The notes below the pieces were generated by a model that was given only the letters and a program-made list of their open reading frames with translations, was not told the origin of the DNA and ran no database searches. Below are positions 43,159-52,340 of a stretch of DNA of 64,000 bases, in pieces. The stretch is taken from positions 1 through 64,000 of the forward strand of contig JAJRYV010000085.1 in NCBI GenBank assembly GCA_024275575.1, read 5' to 3'. The number at the start of each line of letters is the position of its first letter. The first letter of the stretch is position 1. The translations under genes were made by a program, and so were the position numbers. Source of the DNA: a bacterium. Its GTDB lineage: Bacteria > Zhuqueibacterota > Zhuqueibacteria > Zhuqueibacterales > Geothermadaptataceae.

Positions 43159-43890
43159 ATGGAATGCATCGGGGAAAAACCAGCAAATGGAGCCATCCTT
43201 ACACCTCCTGAGCCGCTCTGGCAAACAACTCTCCGCCGAATCAATGCCACCCACGACCGGCAAAAACCGTATTACCGTTTCTGTAAACGACTGATGGATA
43301 TCATCATTTCACTTTTATTCATCATTTTGCAATTGCCGGTGATTGTCATCATCGCCTGCCTGATCAAGCTCGATAGCTCCGGGCCGATTTTAATCCGGCA
43401 GAGGCGCATCGGCAGGAACAGACGCCGACACAGAATGAGCAACGGTTTTATCGACCGCCGCAAAAGGGATTTGCGCGGTCAACCATTCGTGATGTATAAA
43501 TTCCGCAGCATGCGCTGTGATTCAAAGCTTTATGATGTGAAACCCACATCGATTCATGATGCACGCATCACACGAATCGGGTGCTTTCTACGCCGTTCCT
43601 GCCTTGATGAGCTACCACAATTGATCAACGTATTGCGTGGTGATATGTCACTGGTCGGCCCTAGGCCAGAGCTTGAATTTATCGTCAGGCAGTATGATTA
43701 ATATCAGCAATTGCGACTTGAGGCAAAACCCGGCATTACCGGATTGTGGCAATTGCACGGGTCACGAGCAAAACATATTCATGAAGACGTGCACCTGGAC
43801 CTCGCTTATATCCAAAATCAGTCGTTGCGCATCGATTTAACAATTTTAGTCAAGACGTTAAAATTTGCCGTCTTTTTACGAAATCTATAA
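43159..43890 (+). pseudogene. Undecaprenyl-phosphate sugar-1-phosphate transferase with in-frame TAA
   Basis: A polyprenyl sugar transferase (WcaJ/PglC family) that starts polysaccharide repeats on the lipid carrier. It has one N-terminal membrane helix (KRLMDIIISLLFIILQLPVI), FVMYKFRSM, and the catalytic block SCLDELPQLINVLRGDMSLVGPRPE. A TAA at 43699-43701, after VRQYD, stops the frame. The sequence resumes in the same frame with the conserved C-terminus (YQQLRLEAKPGITGLWQ ... NLF-like end) to a TAA at 43888. The family usually has Glu or a similar residue at the stop position, so one base change (GAA to TAA) explains it. The gene is either recently inactivated, read through, or a sequencing error. 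Confidence 0.85.
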
Positions 43891-44058
43891 CCAGTTAAAA
43901 CGAAATTGCACCAGATTTTGCAGTTTTACCATTTTTTTAGCGAAATAAATATAAACATGTGCGAATTTTCGCAATTCTCCTAATTCGATTGTATTGCTTT
44001 AGTTAAAGCTTTTTTACAAAAAAAGAGAAAATGAACTAAACAGGGATGTCGTTTCTCT

Positions 44059-44778
44059 ATGAAAAGTAAAATTCAAATCTTGCCGTTATTGCTACTGCTT
44101 CTTCAACTGTCTTATTCATGTTCGAAGAATACCCGGAAATCCAGCCCGCTGGACGATAACCCAACAGAACCGGTGCACTCCGATCTGCCGATGTATCAGC
44201 TTGGATACGGAGATACCATCGAAATTCGTTTTTTCAACAATCGTCAATATAACATCACTGTGCCGGTAAGACCGGATGGCCGCATTACACTGGAAAAAAT
44301 CGGTGATGTTTATGTCGACGGTAAAACTCCGGCATATGTGGATTCGGTGATTACAGCCGAGTTTTCCAAATTTCTTAAAATTCCTGAAGTGACGGTCATC
44401 GTAACCGAATTTGGTAATAATCACTTCTATGTTCTCGGCGAAGTCGAGACACCCGGCCGTTTTGAAATTGCGAAAAATATGACAGCATTTCAAGCCATCG
44501 CGACAGCGGGCGGCACCACAAAAGACGCTCAACTTACCAATGTATTATTGATTCGCGATGCAGCTTCGGAGCAACCCGGCGTTCGTGTGTTAAATCTCAA
44601 AAACGTGCAACAACGTTCGGCTGATCTCGCTTACCGGCTCGGTTTGAAAGCAAATGACATCATCTATATACCCAATACGAAAATTTCGGATTTTGCCGGT
44701 TTCATGACCAATATTTACAGCACGATATTGCCGCCGATCGACTCCTATTTAAGAGCAATATTCTGGAGCCGGCTGTAA
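44059..44778 (+). CDS. Polysaccharide export outer-membrane lipoprotein (Wza-like)
   Basis: A 239-residue predicted lipoprotein: signal with lipobox YSCSK, Poly_export domain (YQLGYGDTIEIRFFNNRQYNITVPVRPDGRITLEKIGDVYV) and one SLBB domain (FYVLGEVETPGRFEIAKNMTAFQAIATAGG). Wza-type proteins form the outer-membrane pore for capsule or exopolysaccharide. It is shorter than E. coli Wza, having one SLBB copy instead of two and a short C-terminal end. The Wzc-like and ATPase genes follow. Confidence 0.92.
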   Translation: MKSKIQILPLLLLLLQLSYSCSKNTRKSSPLDDNPTEPVHSDLPMYQLGYGDTIEIRFFNNRQYNITVPVRPDGRITLEKIGDVYVDGKTPAYVDSVITAEFSKFLKIPEVTVIVTEFGNNHFYVLGEVETPGRFEIAKNMTAFQAIATAGGTTKDAQLTNVLLIRDAASEQPGVRVLNLKNVQQRSADLAYRLGLKANDIIYIPNTKISDFAGFMTNIYSTILPPIDSYLRAIFWSRL

Positions 44779-44837
44779 AATACAATTCAGTGATCCGAAA
44801 AATAAAAATGATAATATAACCCGCACCAGGTTTAACA

Positions 44838-46313
44838 ATGAATATTTTGCCTGAAACACCAAAAACACCCGGGAAAAGTATTATTTACCCGCACATTTCC
44901 CGGGAAGAACACCCTAAAAAACAGGTTCTTTATATGCGGCGCGCTTTACAAGTTTTATTCAAATACAAATTTTTTATCGCAGTGCTTTCCCTGCTTGTTT
45001 TTACAATGGTTGCGGTTGCAACTTTTCTTCTGACGCCGACTTATCGCGCTCAATCGACGATCATCATTGAACGCCATGTGGAAACAGAAAAATCGATTCT
45101 ACTCGGTATCGATTCTCAACAAATCCGTGACCTCAAGGATTGGCTCATAGCAGAAATTAAGATTTTGCAGAGCAACCCGGTTCTCGATCGTGTCGTCGAA
45201 GATTTAAATCTCATAGCTATCATTTGTGATTCCAGCGATAGCAGAGAAAAACAACGGTTGAAAGCAATCGATTTTCTCAGACAGAGGTTGAATATCGACA
45301 ATCCACGCAAGAGCAATGTCGTCAATTTGCAATTTGAATATTCCAATGCCGGGCTCGCAGCGCAAATAATCAATTCAATCGTTGCCAATTATCAAAAATA
45401 TCGTAATGAAGTGTACTCTGAATCCAACTCGTACCGTTTTTTTGTCGATCAGATTCGGAATGCAGAATCTGAATTGATTGCCCGGGAGACAAAATTTGCG
45501 CAATTTAAAAAAGAACATGGCATCGTTTCCCCGGATGCGCAAACAGAGATCATTCTGCGCAAACTCAGTGAATATGAACAGTCGCTGACACGAACACGCA
45601 CCTCTCGTATTGGCAAACAGGCTAAACTGGCAATAATTCGCAAAAACCTCGGCAAGGGTAAACTGATCAATATTCCTGTGCTTGAGAGTACGGATGTGCA
45701 GAACCGCTACATGTACTGGGCACGTATTCGTATCGAGTTGCTCCATTTGGAAATGCAGCGCGATAGCTTGCTGATAAAGTACACCGCGGAATATCAGGGT
45801 GTAAAAAATCTGACTACCCAGATTAACGCCACCAAGGAAAAGATGTATGCCGAGGTCAGTCAAATTCTGGAAGAAGAAGATGGGCGAATTGAGGCGCTAA
45901 AAGCGGAAGAAGTTGCGTTGCGTGCGGCTATTAAAGAAATACAAAAAAATTTAACCGACCTTTCTGAAAAGGAAATTAAATTTACCGAGCTCGATCGCGA
46001 AATCGAAAACAAACGTGATATCTATTCACTCCTGCTGAAACAACGCGATGAGGCTGGTTTGTCGCTGGCAAAAGGCCTGCATGGCATTGCAGTGCGACTT
46101 ATCAGCAAAGCAAGCGTACCGCTTGAACCGGTTAAACCGGTCAAAAAACTCAATCTCATACTCGGGTTTTTTCTCGCTATTTTCATCGGACTCGGTGTTG
46201 CCCTGTTGCGCGAATTTTTTGACAACTCTATCGATACGCCTGAAAAAGTTGAGCGCTATGTCGGTATTGCGGTTTTGGCAACCGTCACCGATTGCAGTGT
46301 AAAAGCAAAATAA
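44838..46313 (+). CDS. Polysaccharide chain-length/co-polymerase (Wzc/GumC-like)
   Basis: A 491-residue inner-membrane protein: transmembrane helix at about 45-65, a periplasmic Wzz domain with long coiled coil (residues about 200-400) and a second helix near 440-460 with the Pro/Gly-rich VPLEPVKPVKKLNL entry. It controls chain length and bridges to the Wza pore. The cytoplasmic tyrosine kinase domain is separate, in the next gene. N-terminal basic segment HPKKQVLYMRRALQ is cytoplasmic. AGG stands before the ATG. It follows wza by 59 nt. Confidence 0.9.
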   Translation: MNILPETPKTPGKSIIYPHISREEHPKKQVLYMRRALQVLFKYKFFIAVLSLLVFTMVAVATFLLTPTYRAQSTIIIERHVETEKSILLGIDSQQIRDLKDWLIAEIKILQSNPVLDRVVEDLNLIAIICDSSDSREKQRLKAIDFLRQRLNIDNPRKSNVVNLQFEYSNAGLAAQIINSIVANYQKYRNEVYSESNSYRFFVDQIRNAESELIARETKFAQFKKEHGIVSPDAQTEIILRKLSEYEQSLTRTRTSRIGKQAKLAIIRKNLGKGKLINIPVLESTDVQNRYMYWARIRIELLHLEMQRDSLLIKYTAEYQGVKNLTTQINATKEKMYAEVSQILEEEDGRIEALKAEEVALRAAIKEIQKNLTDLSEKEIKFTELDREIENKRDIYSLLLKQRDEAGLSLAKGLHGIAVRLISKASVPLEPVKPVKKLNLILGFFLAIFIGLGVALLREFFDNSIDTPEKVERYVGIAVLATVTDCSVKAK

Positions 46314-46347
46314 TATGTTACTTTAAAATAATAGGGTTATCAGAGCC

Positions 46348-47193
46348 ATGGAATCGAAAACGATGAAAGAATCAAGTTACGATTGGCGATTGACCCGGGA
46401 GTTAAGGCGCCAGGCGCTGGACCTTGAACCCGAAGTCAAAGCTATTTCAGTACATGATTTGGGGGCGATTTTAAGATCATTGCCTGCAGATTTTGTTGCA
46501 GATATCCAGCAATTAAAGAAAAAACTCGCTTATGTGCCGCCGAATCAGGGAGCGCAGATTTTCGCCTTTTGCAGCAGTGTGGCGCGCGAGGGTTCCAGCA
46601 CACTTGCCCATGCGTTAACGCTTGCTTACGCCCTCAACAGTGCTGAATTTGAAGAAAACAACGAAGGTAATTCCGGACAATTCAAAAACGGCGCAGGCAA
46701 AAGCGTGATGACGGCGAATCGCGGCAAAACATTGCTTGTCGATACGAACCTGCATTCACCGGCCTTGCACGAATTTATGAATGTACCACGCGATATGGGG
46801 CTGGTGAATTATGTTGAAGACAGCCTGACCTTAAGCAAAGCCATCAAATGGATCGTACCTGATCGTCTGGCATTGCTCACAGCGGGCAGGGATTCTGAAT
46901 ACAAAGTTGAATTGTTCAACAATCCCCGTTTCAAAGCGCTGTTCCCTGAGTTGCGCAAAAAATTTCAAACAGTTGTTTTTGATTGCCCGCCCGTTTCCAC
47001 TTATCCAGACATCATCTCCTTTCTCGTTGAAATCGACAGCGTCATCCTGGCGATTAAATCGGGCGAGACTAAAGTCAGCGATGTATTGCAAAGCAAACTT
47101 ACCCTGGAAACAAACGGGGCTAAAAATATCGGTGTCGTGCTCAACCGGTTTCACCAAATCATCCCAAAAGGATTGAACCGGCTATTTGAATAA
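46348..47193 (+). CDS. BY-kinase/CpsD-like ATPase with altered P-loop
   Basis: A 281-residue protein of the bacterial tyrosine kinase/MinD-like superfamily found with Wzc-like partners. Walker A' LLVDTNLHSP and Walker B VVFDCPP are recognisable, but the Walker A loop reads AREGSSTLA: the Lys of the usual GEGKST has become Ser. There is no Tyr-rich C-terminal cluster. The protein is therefore probably catalytically weak or inactive and could act as a regulatory partner. There is also a 20-residue insertion (NSAEFEENNEGNSGQFKNG) just after the loop. It lies 34 nt after the Wzc-like gene. Confidence 0.88.
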   Translation: MESKTMKESSYDWRLTRELRRQALDLEPEVKAISVHDLGAILRSLPADFVADIQQLKKKLAYVPPNQGAQIFAFCSSVAREGSSTLAHALTLAYALNSAEFEENNEGNSGQFKNGAGKSVMTANRGKTLLVDTNLHSPALHEFMNVPRDMGLVNYVEDSLTLSKAIKWIVPDRLALLTAGRDSEYKVELFNNPRFKALFPELRKKFQTVVFDCPPVSTYPDIISFLVEIDSVILAIKSGETKVSDVLQSKLTLETNGAKNIGVVLNRFHQIIPKGLNRLFE

Positions 47194-47334
47194 AACTTTT
47201 TATTCGAAATAAAACCTTGTGATGGCAATTTGATAACAACCGGTCACTCACCGTTTCTAATAGTTGAGGGGTGTCTTTTCTCATACCCACGGTACCCCTC
47301 CGGATTAACATCAATTTCAAGTGTTCGAGTTACC

Positions 47335-48861
47335 ATGCATTCTATTCAGCAAGCAATCACCAATAACAAATCCCGGGTGATCCTGGCCGCAACCGGCCTT
47401 ATTGCACTTTTTTTGCGCTTATTTAATCTCGATTCCCAAAGTTTCTGGCATGATGAAATCCTTTCATTAATGCTTGCAGAAAGTTCCTGGTCCCAGGTTT
47501 TTAGCGATTCCTATCTCGTGACCAATGTCTCGCCTTTTTTTTATTTACTGATAAAACCCCTCGTTAATTTTCATAATCCGGAATTTGTAACGCGTTTACC
47601 TTCCACTCTCTTCGCTTTGCTGAGTTTTTATTTTTTCAATAAAATAGCTCAAAAGCTCACTTCGGAATCTACAGCGTTCACAGGAACTTTATTATTTTCA
47701 TTTTCAGCGTTCCACATATGGTATTCGCAGGAAATGCGACCTTACAATATGCTCATATTTTTAAGTTTGCTTGCAGTTTATCTCCTGCTGAAAATTCTTT
47801 TTAATGGCAGAAAAAAAAATCGGCTCATCGGCTTCATAATCACCACGGCAGCTATTTTTTATTGTCACACCCTGGGCATAGCTTTTATCGGCTTTCTGTT
47901 TTTCGCTGCTTTGATCTATAGCCCGCGGGATGAATGGCTGCAGTGGTGCGCGGTTTTTGGGGTGGTCGCCTTGCTGCTCATTCCCGGTTTGTGGGAGATC
48001 TTAAGCCTGCCCAAATTCCGTTCTGCAGATTCCTACCGCAGTTTTCAAATCATGTCATTACCCTATAGTTTCTGGGTTTTCCTTGCCGGATATTCTCTCG
48101 GCCCTTCTGTGAGCGAATTACACACCAGCGCCGGATTAATGCACCTCAAAAGCAGTTTGTATTTTATCGTGCCAATCGGACTGCTCTTTGGCAGCTTAAC
48201 ACTTTATGCACTCAACAGTTTACGAAAAACGCGTTTTAAACATTTCCTGCTCTTAACGGCATGGGCGATGATTCCGGGTTCCTTTGCGTTTTTAGGTTCA
48301 ATATTTTCGAATCAACCATTCAACACGCGATATATTCTTCTCGCTTTCCCGGCTGTGATTTTGCTTTGGGCAACAGGCATCAGCCTAATCCCGCATTCAA
48401 CCTGGCGTTTTGTCTTGCTGGCACTATTTATTACGGTGAATGGGTTTTCTCTGAACAATCATTATTTCAATCCTCGTTACGCCAAGGAAGACAATCGCGG
48501 TGCCGGCACATTTTTCTTACAGCACGCATCGAAAGATGATTTAGCCGTCTGCAGCGCATTTTATGCGAAAAAAGGTTTGGCATATTATGCACGTCATCCG
48601 GAAAAAAACCTGATCGGATACCGGCCTGACAAGCATGAATCACGGGAGGAAGTTATCTTCGCCGATCTGCAAAAAATCATCGGCAGGAGGCAAAGTTTCT
48701 GGCTTTATTTAAGCAGAAATTTTAATGCGAAACAGGTCGCTGAAATTCGCAAATATTGTGATACCCATTTCATTCGCGCAATTGATAAACATTTTTCCGG
48801 CGTCGAGCTCACGTATTACAAAAAGCCGAAACTCATCACTAAAAATCTGCGAATCGAATGA
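47335..48861 (+). CDS. GT-C/ArnT-like membrane glycosyltransferase
   Basis: A 508-residue inner-membrane protein with about ten hydrophobic helices, of the dolichyl/polyprenyl-phosphate-sugar glycosyltransferase (GT-C, PMT_2) type. The first periplasmic loop has the catalytic Asp-Glu pair in LDSQSFWHDEILS, then FNKIAQKLTS and SGSFS(A)FHIWYSQEMRPYN, which is typical. It transfers a sugar from a polyprenyl carrier to periplasmic glycan or lipid. The ATG at 47335 is chosen because the first hydrophobic segment follows; upstream open frame lies in repeat-like sequence. The downstream GT2 gene overlaps by ATGA. Confidence 0.85.
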   Translation: MHSIQQAITNNKSRVILAATGLIALFLRLFNLDSQSFWHDEILSLMLAESSWSQVFSDSYLVTNVSPFFYLLIKPLVNFHNPEFVTRLPSTLFALLSFYFFNKIAQKLTSESTAFTGTLLFSFSAFHIWYSQEMRPYNMLIFLSLLAVYLLLKILFNGRKKNRLIGFIITTAAIFYCHTLGIAFIGFLFFAALIYSPRDEWLQWCAVFGVVALLLIPGLWEILSLPKFRSADSYRSFQIMSLPYSFWVFLAGYSLGPSVSELHTSAGLMHLKSSLYFIVPIGLLFGSLTLYALNSLRKTRFKHFLLLTAWAMIPGSFAFLGSIFSNQPFNTRYILLAFPAVILLWATGISLIPHSTWRFVLLALFITVNGFSLNNHYFNPRYAKEDNRGAGTFFLQHASKDDLAVCSAFYAKKGLAYYARHPEKNLIGYRPDKHESREEVIFADLQKIIGRRQSFWLYLSRNFNAKQVAEIRKYCDTHFIRAIDKHFSGVELTYYKKPKLITKNLRIE

Positions 48862-49700
48862 AAATGATTGTTAAAAAAAAATCGTCCCGGCGAATTCATA
48901 CGCCAAAACTGCCAAAAGTATCGATTTTAATCGCCTCCTATAACCGCTTGCCGGCCTTGAAAAACGCTATTAAAAGCGCTTTGCAACAGGATTATGCAGA
49001 GACAGAAATCATCATCATCGACGATGGTTCGGGATTCGCCACAACTGAATATTTAAAGAGGCTCGAGCGGCTATCGAAGAACATCACCATTTATTTTCAA
49101 CGCAATCAGGGACCGGCAGCGGCCAGAGCAAGCGGTGTTGAGAAAGCTGAAGGGGATTATATCTGCATTTTGGATTCCGACGACGTCCTGCGTCAAGACG
49201 CCCTGTCGCAGGTCATGCGATATTTTTTGCAGGATGATGAATTGGAAATGGTTTATGTCAACAATCGTAAAATCTTTCAAAACAAAGTTATCGGCGTGAG
49301 CCGCTATCAGCATGAGGAAGACCGGCAACGCCTGATGCGACAGGTTTTCCTCTCCCCGGTTGTGCCGTTTAAACATTCAGGTATGACTTTCCGGCGTGCG
49401 ACAATCATCGAATTGGGCAATTACGACAAACATCTCGCACGAAAGGTCGATATCGATATCTTTCTTCGGTTTTTGAAAAATGATAAAAAAATCAAACTGC
49501 TGGAAAAACCACCTCTGGTCGACTTTGTGCAGAATTCGGGTTCCATCAGCCGTTCGCGTATCAAAGGTATTCAATGCTGGTTTAAAATCATCGATAAATA
49601 CGAACATCGCTTTTTTGCGCGTACATTATATAAAAGTCTGCGCACCGGCAGCGAAATCGGTAAAATGCTGGTGGAAATGCTGCGTTATAAAACCTGTTGA
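48858..49700 (+). CDS. Family 2 glycosyltransferase
   Basis: A 280-residue cytosolic inverting glycosyltransferase of GT2 (GT-A fold). It has VSILIASYNRLPALKNAIKSAL at the start, IIDDGSG, and the metal-binding DSDD in CILDSDDVL near residue 98; the later segment DIDIFLRF aligns with the acceptor region. The basic N-terminal segment may contact the membrane. ATGA overlap with the GT-C gene implies coupled translation. The transferred sugar cannot be inferred. Confidence 0.9.
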   Translation: MKMIVKKKSSRRIHTPKLPKVSILIASYNRLPALKNAIKSALQQDYAETEIIIIDDGSGFATTEYLKRLERLSKNITIYFQRNQGPAAARASGVEKAEGDYICILDSDDVLRQDALSQVMRYFLQDDELEMVYVNNRKIFQNKVIGVSRYQHEEDRQRLMRQVFLSPVVPFKHSGMTFRRATIIELGNYDKHLARKVDIDIFLRFLKNDKKIKLLEKPPLVDFVQNSGSISRSRIKGIQCWFKIIDKYEHRFFARTLYKSLRTGSEIGKMLVEMLRYKTC

Positions 49701-49733
49701 CACCGTTTAATCAAATGACGGGATAAAATAAAA

Positions 49734-51044
49734 GTGTATTATTTTTTACCATACCGGAATGCTCCGGCGCATGAAATATTAGAAAAAAAGCAGAATGCAA
49801 AAGCCTGGATTTATCTGACGCCGATTGCCGTTATTCTTGCCTATATTTTACTGCAGCCACTTTTTTCATCCAATTTTGAAGGCCTCGACCTCAGCGAAAT
49901 TGCCGCCAGTGATAAACTCGATGTGCAGCAGGGCAGCAATATTTTCCGGCAACTGACCATGGCGCTCGCAATGATTTTCTCAGGCGTCGGCCTGATTATA
50001 CAAAATAAAAATAAACGCTATCGATCAGCCAATTTAATTCTGATCACACCGTTTATTTTGTATTGCTTTCTCTCAGTTCTGTGGTCGCCGGTGCCGGTTA
50101 TCACCCTCAAACGGTGCATCGAAATTTTAGGCCTGCTGGCAATCGGGCTCTATGCCGCGCAGACTGATGAGCCGGCAGCAAAAATTCTGAAAATCATTCG
50201 CACAGTGCTGGCTATGACGATTTTGCTCAATCTCATCATAATCCTGTTATTTCCCCAAATTGGCATCACTCCGGGACTGGGCTTCTGGCGTGGATTTCTG
50301 CAACATAAAAATTCACTTGGCGCCGTTACGTTGTTAACCGTCGCGATTTGGTTGCCTGCGATTTTGGAAAAACAAATTCTGCGCAGACGGTTATGGGCAT
50401 TGTTCATCACCGCCCTGTCATTTTTTATGTCGATAAAAAGCAATTCAAAGACCGCAATCATGATCAACCTCGTTTTGATTGCATTGTGGCTTTTTATCGT
50501 CATCCCTTTACCCGGCACCGTTAAATCATTAATGCTCGGCAGTGGTGTGTTGCTGCTTGCTTTGTGGTTTTTCAATTTTCAATTCGTTTCACTGGATCAT
50601 CTCGCACAGATCGCTTTCGAACGCTCGGCTGATTTATCCGGCAGAACACAGCTTTGGCGCCTTGTTTTTGAAGAGTTCCAGCGACATCCGTGGTTAGGAA
50701 TAGGCTACAACGGTTTCTGGACTTCCAGGATAATCGATTCAGACTGGGTGACTTTTCAGGCACATAATGCATATCTTGACATTTTCAATGAGCTCGGCAT
50801 CATTGGCGCTGTTCTGTTTTTTGCCTCTTTTATCGGTTTAATTATCAAATCCTTACAGGCGGTGCGGCATGAGCCCTTTAAATATTTGCCCTATTTTTTA
50901 TTACTTGCTGGCATCGCTTTTCATAATCTCATGGAATCCAATCTTTGTCGCGCTATGACACGCGGCTGGTTGCTCTATTTATTGATTTATGTTATCATTT
51001 TCTCAATACCGAGTCATAAAACAAATGCAGTGCGGGAAAAATAA
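49734..51044 (+). CDS. O-antigen polymerase/ligase-like membrane protein (Wzy/WaaL)
   Basis: A 436-residue inner-membrane protein with about 11-12 helices and a large periplasmic loop. The Wzy_C motif RTQLWRLVFEEFQRHPWLGIGYNGFW followed by AHNAYLDIFNELGIIGAVLF is characteristic. It either polymerises repeat units or ligates them to a lipid acceptor; sequence alone does not separate the two, but the nearby Wzx flippase favours polymerase. The start is a GTG at 49734 with GGGA ahead. Confidence 0.88.
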   Translation: MYYFLPYRNAPAHEILEKKQNAKAWIYLTPIAVILAYILLQPLFSSNFEGLDLSEIAASDKLDVQQGSNIFRQLTMALAMIFSGVGLIIQNKNKRYRSANLILITPFILYCFLSVLWSPVPVITLKRCIEILGLLAIGLYAAQTDEPAAKILKIIRTVLAMTILLNLIIILLFPQIGITPGLGFWRGFLQHKNSLGAVTLLTVAIWLPAILEKQILRRRLWALFITALSFFMSIKSNSKTAIMINLVLIALWLFIVIPLPGTVKSLMLGSGVLLLALWFFNFQFVSLDHLAQIAFERSADLSGRTQLWRLVFEEFQRHPWLGIGYNGFWTSRIIDSDWVTFQAHNAYLDIFNELGIIGAVLFFASFIGLIIKSLQAVRHEPFKYLPYFLLLAGIAFHNLMESNLCRAMTRGWLLYLLIYVIIFSIPSHKTNAVREK

Positions 51045-51048
51045 TTCA

Positions 51049-52338
51049 ATGAGCCGTATTTCCCGCATCTTCAACAACAAGTTTTTCAAAGAAACAAGCA
51101 TTACCATCCTCGATCAGGGGTTGCTCAGCGCGACAAATTTCACCATCAATTTGCTGCTTATTCGTAATACCGCGCCCAATGAATATGGCCTTTATGCACT
51201 GGCATTTTCCACAATCCTGCTTTTTATCGGCGTACAAAACGCAATTGTGACGACGCCGATGACGGTTCTCGGGCCGAAAAAAAACGAGAGGGATCGTGCC
51301 CGTTTTGTCGGCGAGCTTTTGCCCGGTCAATACGTCATTTGGCTGCCGATGCTTTTACTCGCGCTTATTTTCTCAGAATTATTACTTCGTTTCGGTTTTG
51401 ATGATTTTGAAGTTGCTGTTGTACGGATCATTTGCTTCACCGTCTTTTTTGTCCTTTTGCGCGAATTTTTTCGCCGCGTTTTTTTTCTTTACTTGCTTCC
51501 CCAATTCGTCCTGTTGCTCGATTTTATTTATGCAGTCACTTTCATCGGCGGCGTTCTGCTGGCGATAACAGTTTTCAAAATATCTGCAATTACAGCATTA
51601 TCCGCTATGAGTACGGCCTGTTTCCTTCTCGTGCCGGTCGCTCTCGCGACCGGTAAAAAAAAATTGACTTTGCAAATTCGCTTTCGTCCCGGCGTTTTGC
51701 GGGAAACCTGGGTACACGGCAAGTTTGCCCTGATGGGCGTCATTTTCACCTGGATTCATAACCGCGCTTTCCTGTTTCTGTTGAGCGGTATTAAAGATAA
51801 CGCCGCTGTCGCTGATATCGATTCGATCCGGCTCGTATTCATGCCCGTGCAAATCGTCATGACTAGTATTTCAGCCATCTTAAAACCACGCGGCGCAGCG
51901 ATTCTGGCGACAGGCAACAAACGACGTTTTTTTAAAATTGCTAGTATTTATATGCTTTTAACCTGTACCGCTGCGATAATTTATATCATCGGCATGCTTT
52001 TGAGCTTCAATTTTTTCAGCTTGTCTCTGTTTAAGCGGGAGATTGCCAATAGCGCTGAGATTCTGGTTTTATGGGGAGTCAAATTCGGCTTGCAGGCGTG
52101 CATGCTGATTTTAACGGTTTCCTACCAGGTGCTCGAACAATTCAAACAGCTTTTTAAAATTGGTGCTATCGCTGCTTGCGTTTCTATTTTTTCAACTTAT
52201 TACGGTATCGGTTTTTTGGGTGCGCCGGGCAGCCTGTTCGGGCCGATTGCCGGAGAAATCTGCTACATCCTTTTGTTGCTTTATTTTGCGCGGCGTGAAA
52301 TCAGCAAAGGAATTCAAACTTTTGATATACGGGCTTGA
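51049..52338 (+). CDS. Oligosaccharide flippase (Wzx/MATE-like)
   Basis: A 429-residue inner-membrane protein with about 12 helices, of the polysaccharide transporter family that moves lipid-linked repeat units to the periplasm. The N-terminal KETSITILDQGLLSATNFTINLLLIRNTAPNEYGLYALAFST is a typical Wzx opening, and the C-terminal end is basic. I use the ATG at 51049, 5 nt after the polymerase stop; an earlier in-frame start would overlap that gene by 56 nt. Confidence 0.87.
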   Translation: MSRISRIFNNKFFKETSITILDQGLLSATNFTINLLLIRNTAPNEYGLYALAFSTILLFIGVQNAIVTTPMTVLGPKKNERDRARFVGELLPGQYVIWLPMLLLALIFSELLLRFGFDDFEVAVVRIICFTVFFVLLREFFRRVFFLYLLPQFVLLLDFIYAVTFIGGVLLAITVFKISAITALSAMSTACFLLVPVALATGKKKLTLQIRFRPGVLRETWVHGKFALMGVIFTWIHNRAFLFLLSGIKDNAAVADIDSIRLVFMPVQIVMTSISAILKPRGAAILATGNKRRFFKIASIYMLLTCTAAIIYIIGMLLSFNFFSLSLFKREIANSAEILVLWGVKFGLQACMLILTVSYQVLEQFKQLFKIGAIAACVSIFSTYYGIGFLGAPGSLFGPIAGEICYILLLLYFARREISKGIQTFDIRA

Positions 52339-52340
52339 GC

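Noticed and set aside
43699-43701. In-frame TAA in the sugar transferase as recoding (Sec or Pyl)
   Set aside because: Selenocysteine uses TGA and pyrrolysine uses TAG; TAA has no known recoding of this type, so mutation or read error is preferred.
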